From: Vicia villosa
Taxonomy: Eukaryota > Streptophyta > Magnoliopsida > Fabales > Fabaceae
DNA length: 64,000 nucleotides
Direction: 5' to 3'
NCBI RefSeq assembly: GCF_029867415.1
Contig: NC_081183.1
Coordinates: forward strand, 115,673,118 to 115,737,117
This document shows, one piece after another, positions 10,282-22,110 of this stretch. Numbering within the stretch: position 1 is the first letter of the stretch; the number at the start of each line of letters is the position of its first letter. Below the pieces are notes generated by a model. The model made no database searches and was not told the origin of the DNA. It was given only the letters and a program-made list of their open reading frames with translations. The position numbers and the translations under genes were made by a program.

Positions 10282-13200
10282 AAAGAGTTTTCGTCCTCGA
10301 AAACATACTTCAAGCAACCAGCTCGCATAAGAGTCCTTCACCTGACTCTCCATCTCCTAATTAACATTACCACATGATTGGTCCTCCCTAAGCCATTCTG
10401 ACCAATGCTATCTCTTTACCGCGCAATTACTTCAACTTTTGGTCTTCAATCCTCAAATTCATCTGATATAACCAACAGAAAGCACGTCTCACGCATTCAA
10501 TCTCAGCTCTTACGTCACATTTGACTGCCCAAAGGTGTACTACTCGTTATACCTCCAAAAGGTTAACAACAATAGTACATTGAAGTGCAACCCATACAAT
10601 ACGCCCAATAACTGAATAATATAATCACGCAACCCGTGGTATGATCACACCTGATCAACACTACAACCATGCATTCCATATACGAACGTACCAACCTTAG
10701 ACACGCTTTTCCATCTGAGCGATAAGGTAATACTTACACTTTTCACCAACCGCTTCCTTCAAGAAACTCAATACTCATATTCTTATACCATTGAATTCCA
10801 ATTATCTGACTCCTCTTAAGTCACACCAGTAATTATCCAACACGTTACATTCCACTTTTTCCGCACTACTCTGACTACTCATCACAATCATCTATACCAA
10901 ATAGATTTATGAGTTTTACCCGATTCCGACTCTCTTTACTCATTCGTTTCAAGAATCATTCTTCATCATTCATGGTACTAATCTACCATTTAGCAATCCT
11001 TACTCGCATCCAACGAAACCAATTCCTGATTTACTTCCTCTATTTAAACATCCTAACCATCAGAACAAGTACACCCTCATCGGCCTCAATATACCATCGC
11101 TTACAAGATAGCTCAACTGAGTCACGCTCTCTACTAAGAATTAAATCAATTCCTCCCTTCATAGAGTATAATTCCTCATTATATCTGGAATCCACAATAC
11201 CACCTTAACAAAGAAACAAAATTATTACAACATCATATAACATCAACTCTTCGTTTTAATTTCGCCGAATACATACTCGTTAACTACGTACAACCATAAT
11301 AACATATTCATTATCTCGGCAATTAATCGAAAGATTTATAATTCTCCGACACGACATCCTTACATCCACTGGATTCTAAATCCAACATATAGATCAATAT
11401 ATATTCTCTATGTAGGCTCCTGACATATTAATTCCTCACTTCCCCCAAGTAGTACTCATAACACTACTCCACATCGCACTTTCGCTGCGCGACTCTGATT
11501 ACCCGTCTTAAGTCATCATCCACCATGTTGCACTCTTCCATATTCACTTCTTCATAATTTCACACACATAGCGAGTGATTATTCTCACGGCTTAGCATTC
11601 ATCACATCTTATACCATTAAGGTAACAAAACAAGTTCATCTCATTTATATGATTTCCGTCTACTACCAACAAGAGATTAAGGGTGATCAAGTCCTCAATT
11701 TGTCAATAGATAGTTAAAAATCATATTTAAGCATAAACCGTCGTTACTACATAATAGTGTCCATTTCCGAGTTTGCACCCAAACTCATTAACATCGTCAT
11801 AGTTCAATAATTCAATACGGTGTCCTTCTAGAATATCCTTCTGAAGCTCAAAGCATCAGTTACACAAATCCAATCACTCAACCTCATTACATCGTTTTCG
11901 TCGATTCTGAATTCACCGCCTTTACTTTGGTAATTCAAAGTCAACCTATCGATCGACTCAACATCATCTTTCTGACCTTCTCTAATCTCGTCAAAAATGC
12001 CATTAGTCATCTTTAGCATACCCAATCTAACACTATTAGGAGTGCCTTCACATACTAACTCTAGTCTCTAATTTGTCCAATTAAATCCAACTCCTTCACC
12101 ATTAGCACCGACATATTTAAAGACTTCCTACGCAACGCAGTAACACAACACTCGTAACTCGTGGTTTTACTCCAAATTCTATGACATCCTTCGTGCCCAA
12201 ATATCATCCCACTCGACATCTCAACAAAGTCTTCCTCATATTCAATAGGTGTCAGAAATCCTCTAAAATTCTTCTGTTATACTTATCGTTACTCTGCCAT
12301 CACAAATACGGCTCCAAGAGTTCTAAAGTTTATTCCATCTTTTCTACCAATTCACTTCTCACTAAAATCCATCGGTACTCAAACCATCTTTTATTATAGA
12401 ACATCTCATCAACAACATATTCCACTCAATTCTGTTTCAAACAATCACGATAGTAGGCATTCCTATTCAACAAGTTTCACACTTCCTTAACCGACTTCAT
12501 AATATCTCCTTATAGGATCAATATATTGTATTTATAACTCTCCCATAAGGTAGAACATAATTTCACCTCTTCGTAGGCTCAAACGGCACATTAATCTGAC
12601 ACTCGGAACTCAAGATATGAATTTTCCAATCGTTATCCGAAATGCAACATCGACATCATGCAGCGACGCTCTATACGGTATTCCCAAAACTCTTCGAATG
12701 GTACATCCAATTCTTAAAATTACTTCTCAACAAACCTTCTAATTATTCCTTCAATCCGTTCGACACTGACACTGACATCCCGTGCAGTACTAATAAACAA
12801 GTCTAGTTATAAGAACAAGAGCAACCGCAACTTCACCTCTTTCCAACGTCATCCTGTCACAATTAATTATGTTACAGCTGCTGAAACTATTTTTATAACA
12901 AAGTTCATCTCGTTAGCTTTCCGACGCTTCAAACGGAACTCAATTCGGATGTCCAGAACTCCAGTTATGAATTTTCGAAGTTCCGCAGCTATTCAGCAAT
13001 TTTCCTGCGTTTTACTTACGAAAATCTCTCTCCAAAACTCATTCTCTTCAACTCTATCACATTCCAAACAGCCCCTTATCATATCTCTTCACTTCCAAAC
13101 ATTCTTATGACTTGAGCAACACATCCCATTGCTGAAGTGCGATTTCTGAAATATCACGACAACAATCCTCTTTGCAAACTTGCAATGATCCTCTTCCAAG

Positions 13201-13615
13201 ACCCAAGGCTACTCAACTGACAACTTCGCAGCACCAGCAGAGCTGATACATTGCAACTTTCTAATTTTCCTCTCCTACAAATAATCATCAATTGCATATA
13301 ATCATCCTCCTTCAAGATGCTCCAACTTAATTGCCAGCCAAGTCTTAATTCCAGGTCACCTTCGATTCGGAGAACAATAACTCTAACAATGCTTGCACTG
13401 TTGCCATCAGCATCCGACTGAATCAATCATCTTACAACTGAAACATAACTGAGAAGTGAAACTTCTCCCCCACTTGTTTCAACCAACCTCCGCAACAAAC
13501 AACCAAGTACCGACAGTGATTCACTCACATGTCGCGTACCAAGGGATAATATGCCGACAGTATTCAACCGTCGTGCAACTCAACTGACTCGACTATTGGC
13601 CGGACGGACCGACCT
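10282..13615 (-). pseudogene. Decayed internal region of the chromovirus-like element
   Basis: No frame over 100 codons survives on either strand, and gag is not recognisable. One minus-strand segment, 11828-12025, reads like the linker between RNase H and integrase of chromovirus pol: it has an acidic/basic run, then DRLTLNYQSKG, then FRIDENDVMR and ICV. Family members have the same order (DRL, GEF-x-[IV]D, VLRF-x-x-R-[VI]C). Around 12890-13020 there is LTR-like non-coding text. The interior is far more decayed than the LTRs, so the copy probably moved with proteins supplied by another element. Confidence 0.5.
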
Positions 13616-13627
13616 GCTCTGATACCA
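13616..13627 (-). promoter_or_regulatory. Primer-binding site, initiator tRNA-Met type
   Basis: TGGTATCAGAGC on the minus strand, complementary to the 3' end of plant initiator tRNA-Met. It is separated from the LTR (starting at 13632) by four bases. Confidence 0.85.
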
Positions 13628-15395
13628 CTATTGTAACACCCTTCTAAACCCCGCGGCAAATTAAATAAATATATCAGAGTAAAACATAAACACAAGGGTG
13701 TCACAATTACAATTATAACAAATTTATCATAAATCAATTGTCATGCTTCACTTAGGGGCAAATCATCCATTTAACAAAATCATGTTTCTATACAGCGGAA
13801 CATTAATCAACAGATAAGCATAACATCATCTATGCAATATCTCACAAATTACTCCAATAACAACAAAATAGAGTATCATCATCAACTCTAAACTAGCGTT
13901 CCCCCAGTGTTACAATATCAGAGCATGACACCGACACTATACTTAAACAAACTGGCCTATGAGCTATCCTCACCAGAGCCAAAAGCCGCTACTCGCCAAT
14001 CTGAAATCATCAAAGTAAGGGTGAGTCTCATTCACAATTGACAAATGTTATCGAATCATAAACAATAACACATCATAGTCACATTATTCATCCAATTTCA
14101 TTATATTCAGATTGTCAGGAAGTACTTATCAACACACAACAACAATAGAATACATTACCAAAAGACATCACCATAACAATTACACCATCATCAAATATTA
14201 TAACATTGGACAATCTTCCATTCATGTTATAATTATACACAACAACCTAATGCAAATGCAACTATATGCATGTGGTACCAAACATGGGATAACCCATCTC
14301 ACCGATCCACCACCATAAAGATTCGGCTACTTCTATCACCAATTCCACACAATGGGAATTAGCTACCACTATCCCACCACCATAAGGGATACAACCCACA
14401 ACATGATTATGAAATGCATGTATCAACCATAAAATGCTCATCATCAACATTAATCAACCAGATATCATAATCATCAACCACCACAATAATCAACAGCCAC
14501 ACACAGTTATGTTGTTTCTCAACCATAATAAAATACATATTTTACATCAACAATATATGTATAACAAACACCAATTGCAACCACAGCATCATAGCAGGTA
14601 AATCATTCATTATACAGTGCACACAATAGCACCCCTCACAATCGCGTACCAAGTACAACAAAGCAACTCATCCACGATAGAGTATTTACCTCATCATTCA
14701 TCAAAATACACGATAACCATATTTACCATGAACAACATCCATTTGTATAACAAGCAGGAGCAATCATATTATAACAACACCATCATTGCACACATTCAAT
14801 TATGCAAACAAGAGTAAACCAGATTTGAAGAAAACGATACTTTTCAAATAAAATCAAGTTATTGTTGTTATATTTATTTTATATGGTAGATATTCAATTT
14901 AAGGAACAACGTCCAAAACGGCGTCTAAAACGGACTTACGGTTTGAAAGTTACACATTTTTACATTTTTCAAAGAAAATAATTATCGCTACAGCACGCAG
15001 CGCCACACACAGTCCGCGGCGCGTAACGAATAGAAAACACGCCTTCGCGGCGCAAACACAGGTACGCGGCGCGGAACGAGAAAAGTTACGCCTTCGCGGC
15101 GCGCACCCACCTTCGCGGCGCGAACTGGCAAAAACCAGAGATCTCACATCGATTGACAGCATTACGGGATTCATCCCAAAATCCCCAAAACCCAAATCAA
15201 GTTATATCATGAACCTCAAATACCACCATATCAGCCACATACATGTTATAACACAAATATAACACACAAAGAGGATCATACAATCATCATAACAGCCATA
15301 TGATCATACAATTCATCACGTCAAACAATTCCCATCAAAATCATCCCAAAACCCCAACCTAACATATAACCAATTGACACAAACAATGCATCTAA

Positions 15396-16677
15396 TGTAA
15401 GTATAAGATTGCGCCTAAGAGGGGGGGTGAATTAGGTTTTCAAAAATTTAATCGGTTTTATGAGAATACTTCTAATAATTTTTGGTTAAGTGTTTGAAGG
15501 TTTTTGTAAGGTTCTTTTCTTTTCTTTGGTAATGGTGATGAATGCAATAAAGTGCGGAAAAGTAAAGAACGCAACGATATATACTGGTTCCCCTCACAAT
15601 CCGAGAGTACTCCAGTCCCCTTTCAAACACGAAAGAGATTTCACTATAGTTAGAATTATTGTACAAGCCTATGCCTACTATCTAACCTATAGGGTGATCA
15701 AAGGTTCTTAACACCTTTAAGATCAATCAACACTAATGTGAATGAAGAACAATCCTCTTCAAACACACCACTTACTTCCAACAATCCTGGATAGTAAGGA
15801 GATAATTTTCTTTGAATTTTTACAAGAGATTTAGATGAAGTTTGTATAGCACTATCAATCTTGGATTGATCTTCTTCTTCAAATAAACAATTCTCAAAAT
15901 GAATATAAGTGTTCACAATGTATGCATGAAACTTTAAATGAATTCTCAATGAAAATGTGTGTAGAAAGTTTCATATAAAAATTCTGGTTTGTGGACACTT
16001 GAAAATAATGAAATTTATGAGTATGAATTGTCAATGAAGAAGGTGAATAATGATTTTGAAATATGTAGTATTTATAATGTTTCAAACACCTCTTTGAATG
16101 GTTATTTTTCCATGAAACAATGCAATGATCAAGTGGTAAGAAAATGGATTCGTTTGAATAAGATCATGCAATGAAAAAACACACTGGTTCAGTAGGAACC
16201 GGTTCCTATCTGGGACAACCCGGTTCCTGCTGAACGTTACAGCAGAAATTTCAAATTTTGAACTGAGGAACCGGTTCCCACCTAGGGACAACCCGGTTCC
16301 CCATAGTAAAACACAGAGAACTGAAAACTTAGAATGCTGGGAACCGGTTCCCCCATAGGGACAACCCGGTTCCTAAAACCTTTATTTTGAATTTTAACTT
16401 AGAAAAAGGTTTTAAATGAACTTTTGAAGGATGACACTTTGTAGTATGTTTATGATATGCATGGAAATATATTTGTGAACAATTATATGTCAAAGTGAGT
16501 ATTGTTTATACCTTTGACACTTTAGCTTGATTCTTGAATCTTCACAATTTCTTCAAGACTTTGAAATGATGTATTTTTGCTTGATACTTGAAATTCTTTT
16601 TGCACATCCTTTATAAAAGCTTGATGTCCATATTGTCTTCATCAAAACACACTATGCTTGAGAAGCTTGCATTTACA
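15396..16677 (-). repeat. Sirevirus 3' LTR (1282 bp)
   Basis: On the minus strand it starts TGTAAATGC at 16677 and ends TACTTACA at 15396. It includes three GGAACCGGTTCC palindromes (16194-16207, 16267-16278, 16339-16352) alternating with CAACCCGGTTCC half-sites, and a TATA box at 16069-16076. Confidence 0.95.
16069..16076 (-). promoter_or_regulatory. TATA box of the Sirevirus 3' LTR
   Basis: TATAAATA on the minus strand, about 120 bp downstream of the nearest palindrome. The equivalent in the 5' LTR is 24595-24602. Confidence 0.6.
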
Positions 16678-16691
16678 TTCTCCCCCTTTTT
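16678..16691 (-). promoter_or_regulatory. Polypurine tract of the Sirevirus
   Basis: AAAAAGGGGGAGAA on the minus strand, touching the 3' LTR. Three more AGGGGGAG words lie upstream in the element, at 16770-16777, 16788-16795 and 16904-16911, in an otherwise non-coding ~480-bp stretch (16692-17170). Confidence 0.85.
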
Positions 16692-17170
16692 GATGATGAC
16701 AACCAAGTCTTGAAAATGTTTTGAAAAAGTTGTTTTGTGCTTTTGAAATTATGTTGAACACATGCAAGGCTCCCCCTATGTTAGAGACTCCCCCTAAATC
16801 CATGATTCCTTGATTTATGGTGATGAGTTTCATTTGATAATTTTAACAATGGCCTGCATTTTTCTTTGAAACAAAACAACAACAAAAACACATGCATATT
16901 CTTCTCCCCCTTTGTTATTATCAAAAAGGATGGGGAAAAAGAGAAAAAGTATATGAAATATAACACAATGTGAAATACCACAAAGATAACAAAATGAAAT
17001 ACTACAAACATAACATGATTTAAACGATACGAAACGTAGTTTTGTCACGATTACAACACACACACAAATAGTTCTAAACATCACGAAACATAAATGGAAC
17101 ATTGTCTAGAAAACATAAGTAAAAACTAATAATAGAAAGAAAACATAGCATAGAAATTAAAGCACATAAT

Positions 17171-18325
17171 TTAGTCACTTTCATCCATTTGGTCATCATC
17201 ATCATCTTCTTGTTCATCTTCTTCTTCACTTCCTTCATCTCCCTCATAATGAGCCAAGATACGCCTTTGAGTCCGTTGAATTTCCCGCATTTGTCTTCTC
17301 ATAAGGTTATGCTCATAGTTATTCTCCCTCTTGTTGTTATCAATGGATGTTTGAATAGAACAAAGCTTGGCAAACATCATATCCATTGTGTATCCACCTT
17401 CGGGAGGTTGAGGATCTTGTGGCACGGTTGGCTCAAAATCAACTTTGTAAACGAATCTACCTTCACGATCCGTAACTATTCCTGTATTTTTAAGAGCGGT
17501 AGCGGTGGTGATAGCACACTCTTGTTCATCCATATTTTTCTTTGGTTCCCGTTGGAGGAGAACACCAGCATTCCGAACAATATGAGAGATGGCCCTTGCA
17601 TAAGGTAAGCCTCCTTTAAGGGAAGCCATAAGCTGCATGTGGCGCATAATTGAAAGCGCCCAATTGACTTCAATGCCACGCCTTAGAGCAAGCAAAACCA
17701 TCAACTCGAACTCATTGACCCTGGAATGGTTAGAATTCTTTGGAAATAAAACATAAGCAATGATAAGATGGAGCATCCTATCACTCACCGATAAGCTTGA
17801 ACCGAACATGTTAAACTTGATAGCAAGCTGTTGGCGAACTGTGTCGCGTTGAGTTGGTCGGCACATATCCACAAAAACATCAATCTTACTATACGGTTGC
17901 CAATCCTCCGGTATGTTACCTTGAAGGAGCACTAAGCCTTGAGATGGAATTCCTAACACTCTTCCAAATTCCTCAACATCTAAGCATATATCTTTATTTG
18001 AAACTTTTGACAATAATGTGAAATCATCAAATTCATCGGTCACTATCCTAAGATTATGATAAAACTCTCTAACCAAATCCGGATAATAATCACCATGGTC
18101 AAGCACAAAATTAGCGACCCCTGCAGTAGCTAGTCTAGCCGGAAAATTGAAGCTGTGATTAGGGAAATCGGGGAGTTTACCGTATTTTGCCGCAAGGAGT
18201 TTTCGACTCCGAATGTTGAATGTGAGTCTCCGACTTTTGACCGTTGGTTGGATCTCTTGAGGTTCTTCACTTGTCTCTCCAATCTTATTCTTTCCCTTTG
18301 CACTTCTTGAAACTTTGGGTGCCAT
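17171..18325 (-). CDS. Extra ORF of the Sirevirus (putative plant transposon-protein type, 384 aa)
   Basis: An intact 384-aa frame between pol and the 3' LTR, on the same strand as pol. The N-terminus is basic (residues 1-45, MAPKVSRSAKGKNK then KSRR and RSRK). The middle (about 60-260) is predicted helical and resembles the all-alpha domain of plant proteins annotated 'putative plant transposon protein' (Transposase_32 type), with FYHNL near 88 and EEFGRVLGIP near 118-127. A basic, coiled-coil-like stretch (about 325-360) precedes a strongly acidic tail. There is no signal peptide or membrane segment, which argues against the envelope-like ORF known in some Sireviruses. The ATG at 18325 lies 85 bp after a TATA box, suggesting its own mRNA. 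Its function is unknown. The long open frame in a young copy suggests it was maintained until recently. The family assignment is by motif memory only. Confidence 0.75.
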   Translation of the reverse strand: MAPKVSRSAKGKNKIGETSEEPQEIQPTVKSRRLTFNIRSRKLLAAKYGKLPDFPNHSFNFPARLATAGVANFVLDHGDYYPDLVREFYHNLRIVTDEFDDFTLLSKVSNKDICLDVEEFGRVLGIPSQGLVLLQGNIPEDWQPYSKIDVFVDMCRPTQRDTVRQQLAIKFNMFGSSLSVSDRMLHLIIAYVLFPKNSNHSRVNEFELMVLLALRRGIEVNWALSIMRHMQLMASLKGGLPYARAISHIVRNAGVLLQREPKKNMDEQECAITTATALKNTGIVTDREGRFVYKVDFEPTVPQDPQPPEGGYTMDMMFAKLCSIQTSIDNNKRENNYEHNLMRRQMREIQRTQRRILAHYEGDEGSEEEDEQEDDDDDQMDESD

Positions 18326-18963
18326 TGTTGAAAGTTAGGGTTTAGGTTGGAATTTTCGGATTTGGTGAATGGAGAAGGATTTGAGTGAAATGTGTGAAAG
18401 AGTGGAGGATTATATAGTGTTTAGAGGTAGTGGGTAATTTAATTTGGAGAGTTATGGTGAGATAATGGAGCTTTTAATTTTGTTGACAATGGAAGTGGAA
18501 GGTTTGAAGAAGATGAAGATGAATGTTGAATGAGAGTGAATGTGAGTAAGTGAGTGGTTGTGAGTGAATGAATGTGTATATTAAAAGATAGAAAGCATTT
18601 AAGAGATGTAACAAATAAAATAAAAAAATACATAAAATAGACAAGTTTACGTTACAGCAAAAGAGAGGAAAAGAGAATCTGGAAAAATGTTCGTGGGAAC
18701 CGGTTCGTCCCTACATGGGAACCGGTTCCTGAAGCACACAAAAAAACACGCCTCTGGAAATTAGTATGGGGAACCGGTTCGTCCCACATGGGAACCGGTT
18801 CCTAGGCTGAAAATTTCCAAAAACTTTAATTTTATGAAATATAAAGCATACATATCATACATAATTACCAAGTCATAATGAGTGAACATTTATAAAGCAT
18901 TTTTTTTAACTTAAGATATTTTAGAAACGTGTACCTTTGATGTATGAAAATGACGAATAAATT
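18326..18963 (-). promoter_or_regulatory. Intergenic promoter region of the extra ORF
   Basis: It contains TATATAA on the minus strand (18410-18416), a pyrimidine-rich leader-like stretch, and four GGAACCGGTTC-containing sites at about 18694-18802. These repeat the palindrome found upstream of the LTR TATA box. No coding frame is supported here. Confidence 0.55.
18410..18416 (-). promoter_or_regulatory. Candidate TATA box for the extra ORF
   Basis: TATATAA in the context ACTATATAATCC, 85 bp before the ATG at 18325. A start site about 30 bp downstream would give a ~55-nt leader. Confidence 0.5.
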
Positions 18964-21900
18964 TTAAACATCACCTTCGTCTAAAATTCCAAGTTCTCGT
19001 CGAATTTTGTAAAACGATTCTTTTGGGAGAGGCTTGGTGAAGATATCCGCAAGTTGATTATGAGTATCTACAAAAGTGACTTCAACATCTCCTTTAAGCA
19101 CATGATCGCGAAGAAAATGATGTCTAATGTCTATGTGTTTGGTTCTTGAATGCATAACCGGATTCTTTGTAATATTTATAGCACTTGTATTGTCGCATCG
19201 AAGAGGGATACATCCGAGATCAAGTCCGTAGTCACGAAGTTGTTGCTTAAGCCAAAGAATTTGTGCACAACAACTACCCGCTGCTATGTATTCTGCTTCG
19301 GCCGTACTAAGAGCAACACATGCTTGCTTTTTACAAGCCCATGATACTAATGCATTTCCAAGAATGTGACAAGTACCACTTGTGCTTTTACGATCAGTTT
19401 TACATCCTGCATAATCCGCGTCAGAATAACCAATTAAATTGCAAACACTACCTTTAGGATACCATAAGCCAACGTTGGTTGTTCCTTTGAGATACTTCAT
19501 GATCCTTTTAACTGCCATAAGATGTGATTCCTTTGGATTTGCTTGGAAGCGAGCACAAAGACAAACACTAAACATTATGTCAGGACGGCTTGCCGTCAAA
19601 TACAATAAAGAACCAATCATACCTCGATACTTGGTAATATCAATTGGAGTACCGGATTCATCTTGATCAACATATGTACCGGAGCCCATTGGAGTATTCA
19701 TTGCTTTACGATTGTCCATATCAAACTTCTTTAATAGTTCTTAACAATATTTGGATTGATTGATAAAGATTCCATCTTTGAGTTGCTTAATTTGTAGTCC
19801 AAGAAAGTAGTTCATCTTTCCCATCATAGACATCTCGAATTCTCCTTGCATCATCAATGAGAATTCCTCACACATTTCTTTGTTAGTCGATCCAAAAATG
19901 ATATCATCAACATAGACTTGAACCAATAAAGTGTTACTATTGATTTTCTTAATGAACAAAGTTTTATCAACCTTACCCTTTTCGAAACCCTTTTCACACA
20001 AAAAATTGCTAAGTCTATCATACCATGCTCTAGGTGCTTGCTTTAATCCATAAAGAGCCTTTCTCAACTTAAAGACATGTGAAGGATTCTTGAAGTCTTC
20101 AAATCCGGGGGGTTGTTTGACATAGACTTCTTCATTGATGTAGCCATTCAAGAATGCGCTCTTGACGTCCATTTGATAAAGCTGAAAATTTAATGAACAT
20201 GCATAAGCAAGTAAAAGACGAATAGCTTCTAACCTTGCAACCGGAGCAAATGTTTCTTCAAAGTCGATTCCTTCTTCTTGATTGTAACCTTGGGCCACCA
20301 ATCTTGCTTTGTTTCGAACAATTATACCATTCTCATCAAGTTTGTTCTTAAACACCCATCGAGTACCTATGATGTGTTTGTTACTTGGTCTAGGAACAAG
20401 TTCCCAAACTTGATTTCTCTCGAATTGATTTAATTCTTCTTGCATTGCATTTATCCATTGATCGTCTCCTAAGGCTTCATCAACTTTGGAAGGTTCAATT
20501 TGAGAAACAAAAGCCATGTGTAAGCAAGCATCTTTGAGATTTAATCTTGTTGCAACTCCTTGACTAATATCACCAATAACTTTATCAATAGGATGATCTC
20601 TATGAGTTCTCCATTCTTTTGGTAGATCATTGGTGTTTGATTCTTGTTGTACACTTTCTTGTTGAACACTTTCTTGTTGTACTTCCGGTGCCTTCACAAT
20701 TATATCATTTGAAGGTTCTTCCGGTGCCTTCACAATTGTATCATTTGAAGGTTCTTCCGGGGGTAAATCTAAAGGATCATCATCATCACAAACAACTATT
20801 TCCTCTTTGGAAGTGTTAGTCTCATCAAAAGATACATGCATAGATTCTTCAATAGTTAAAGTTCTTTTATTATAAATTCTATATGCTTTACTAGAAAGAG
20901 AATAACCAAGAAATATACCTTCGTCGGATTTCTCATCAAACTTACCAAGATTGTCTTTGTCATTGTTTAGAACAAAGCACTTGCATCCAAAAATGTGAAA
21001 GTGAGCGATGTTTGGCTTTCTTCCTTTGAAGAGTTCATATGGAGTCTTCTTTAAGATAGGTCTAATGATTACTCGATTTCCAACATAACATGCCGTACTA
21101 ACCGCATCCGCCCAAAAATATTTAGGAAGATTTGCATCACTAAGCATTGTTCTTGCAAGTTCCACTAGAAACCTATTTTTCCTTTCAACTACTCCATTTT
21201 GTTGTGGAGTTCTTGGTGCTGAAAAATTATGAGAGATACCATGTTCTTCACAAAATTCTTCAAATGATGCATTTTGAAACTCTCCACCATGATCACTTCT
21301 TATGGATACAATCTTTAATGATTTTTCATTTTGGATTTGTTTTGCATACTTCTTAAAGGCTCTAAAAGCATCACTTTTCTGCACAAGAAACAAAGTCCAA
21401 GAATATCTAGAATAATCATCAACAATAACTAAAGCGTATACATTACCTCCGAAGCTTCTTGTCCTTGATGGACCAAATAAATCCATATGCAACAATTGAA
21501 GTGGTCTTGTTGTAGTCACCACATTCTTTGGTTTGAAAGATGATTTGGTTTGCTTTCCCTTTTGACATGCATCACATAGTTTATCTTTGACAAACTTTAT
21601 CTTAGGTAAGCCAATAACAAGATCATGTTTGGTTAACTTATTTAAATGATCCATATGAATATGGGCTGCTCTTTTATGCCATAACCATGATTCATTATTG
21701 TTTACCAAAAGACATTTTACTTTCAAAGATAAATCATTTAAAGAAATCATAAAAATGTTATTAATTCTTGTACCTTTGAGTTTTACCTCATTGGTGACTT
21801 CATCGATGATCAAGCATTCTTCCTTAGTGAATTTGATCTTGAAGCCTTTGTCACAAAGTTGGCTAATGCTTAGAAGATTATGCTTTAGTCCTTCAACATA

Positions 21901-22101
21901 AAGAACATCTTCAATGGATGTGAAAGGTGGTGCACCAACTTTGCCTTTGCCAAGAATTCTTCCCTTATTGTTGTCTCCATAAGTGACAAAACCCTTGGCC
22001 TTTAACCTTAGATCTGAAAATTGGTTTAAGTCACCCGTCATATGCTTTGAACAACCACTATCTAGATACCATAGGTTTGAAGTGGTCTTCAAGCACACCT
22101 A
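18964..22101 (-). pseudogene. Sirevirus pol: protease, integrase, reverse transcriptase, RNase H (one nonsense codon)
   Basis: One reading frame of about 1045 codons, with a single TAA at 19741-19743 splitting it 785 + 251. Visible in order: protease [13 protein letters not shown] (about residue 9-21); the GAG-pre-integrase His/Cys region ending CDACQKGK (about 173-180); integrase with HMDLFGP (about 205), DHGGEF (about 269) and VVERKNR (about 304); a linker with tandem PEEPSND and VQQES repeats; reverse transcriptase with FAPVAR (about 616) and YVDD (about 727); then, after the stop, RNase H with SDADYAG, STAEAEYIA and RCDNTSA. The frame has no ATG at its beginning: the first codon after the upstream TAG (22099-22101) is GTG. 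Pol is therefore expected to be made by splicing or readthrough from gag. The nonsense codon separates RNase H from the rest. Confidence 0.93.
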
Positions 22102-22110
22102 CAAAACAAA

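Noticed and set aside
8621..14817. Small frames repeated in both chromovirus LTRs (8621-8827/14112-14318, 9126-9326/14617-14817)
   Set aside because: Similarity follows from LTR identity; composition is that of AT-rich non-coding DNA, with no start context or domain.
17189..17608. 139-aa plus-strand frame
   Set aside because: Antisense shadow of the acidic, repetitive end of the Sirevirus extra ORF.
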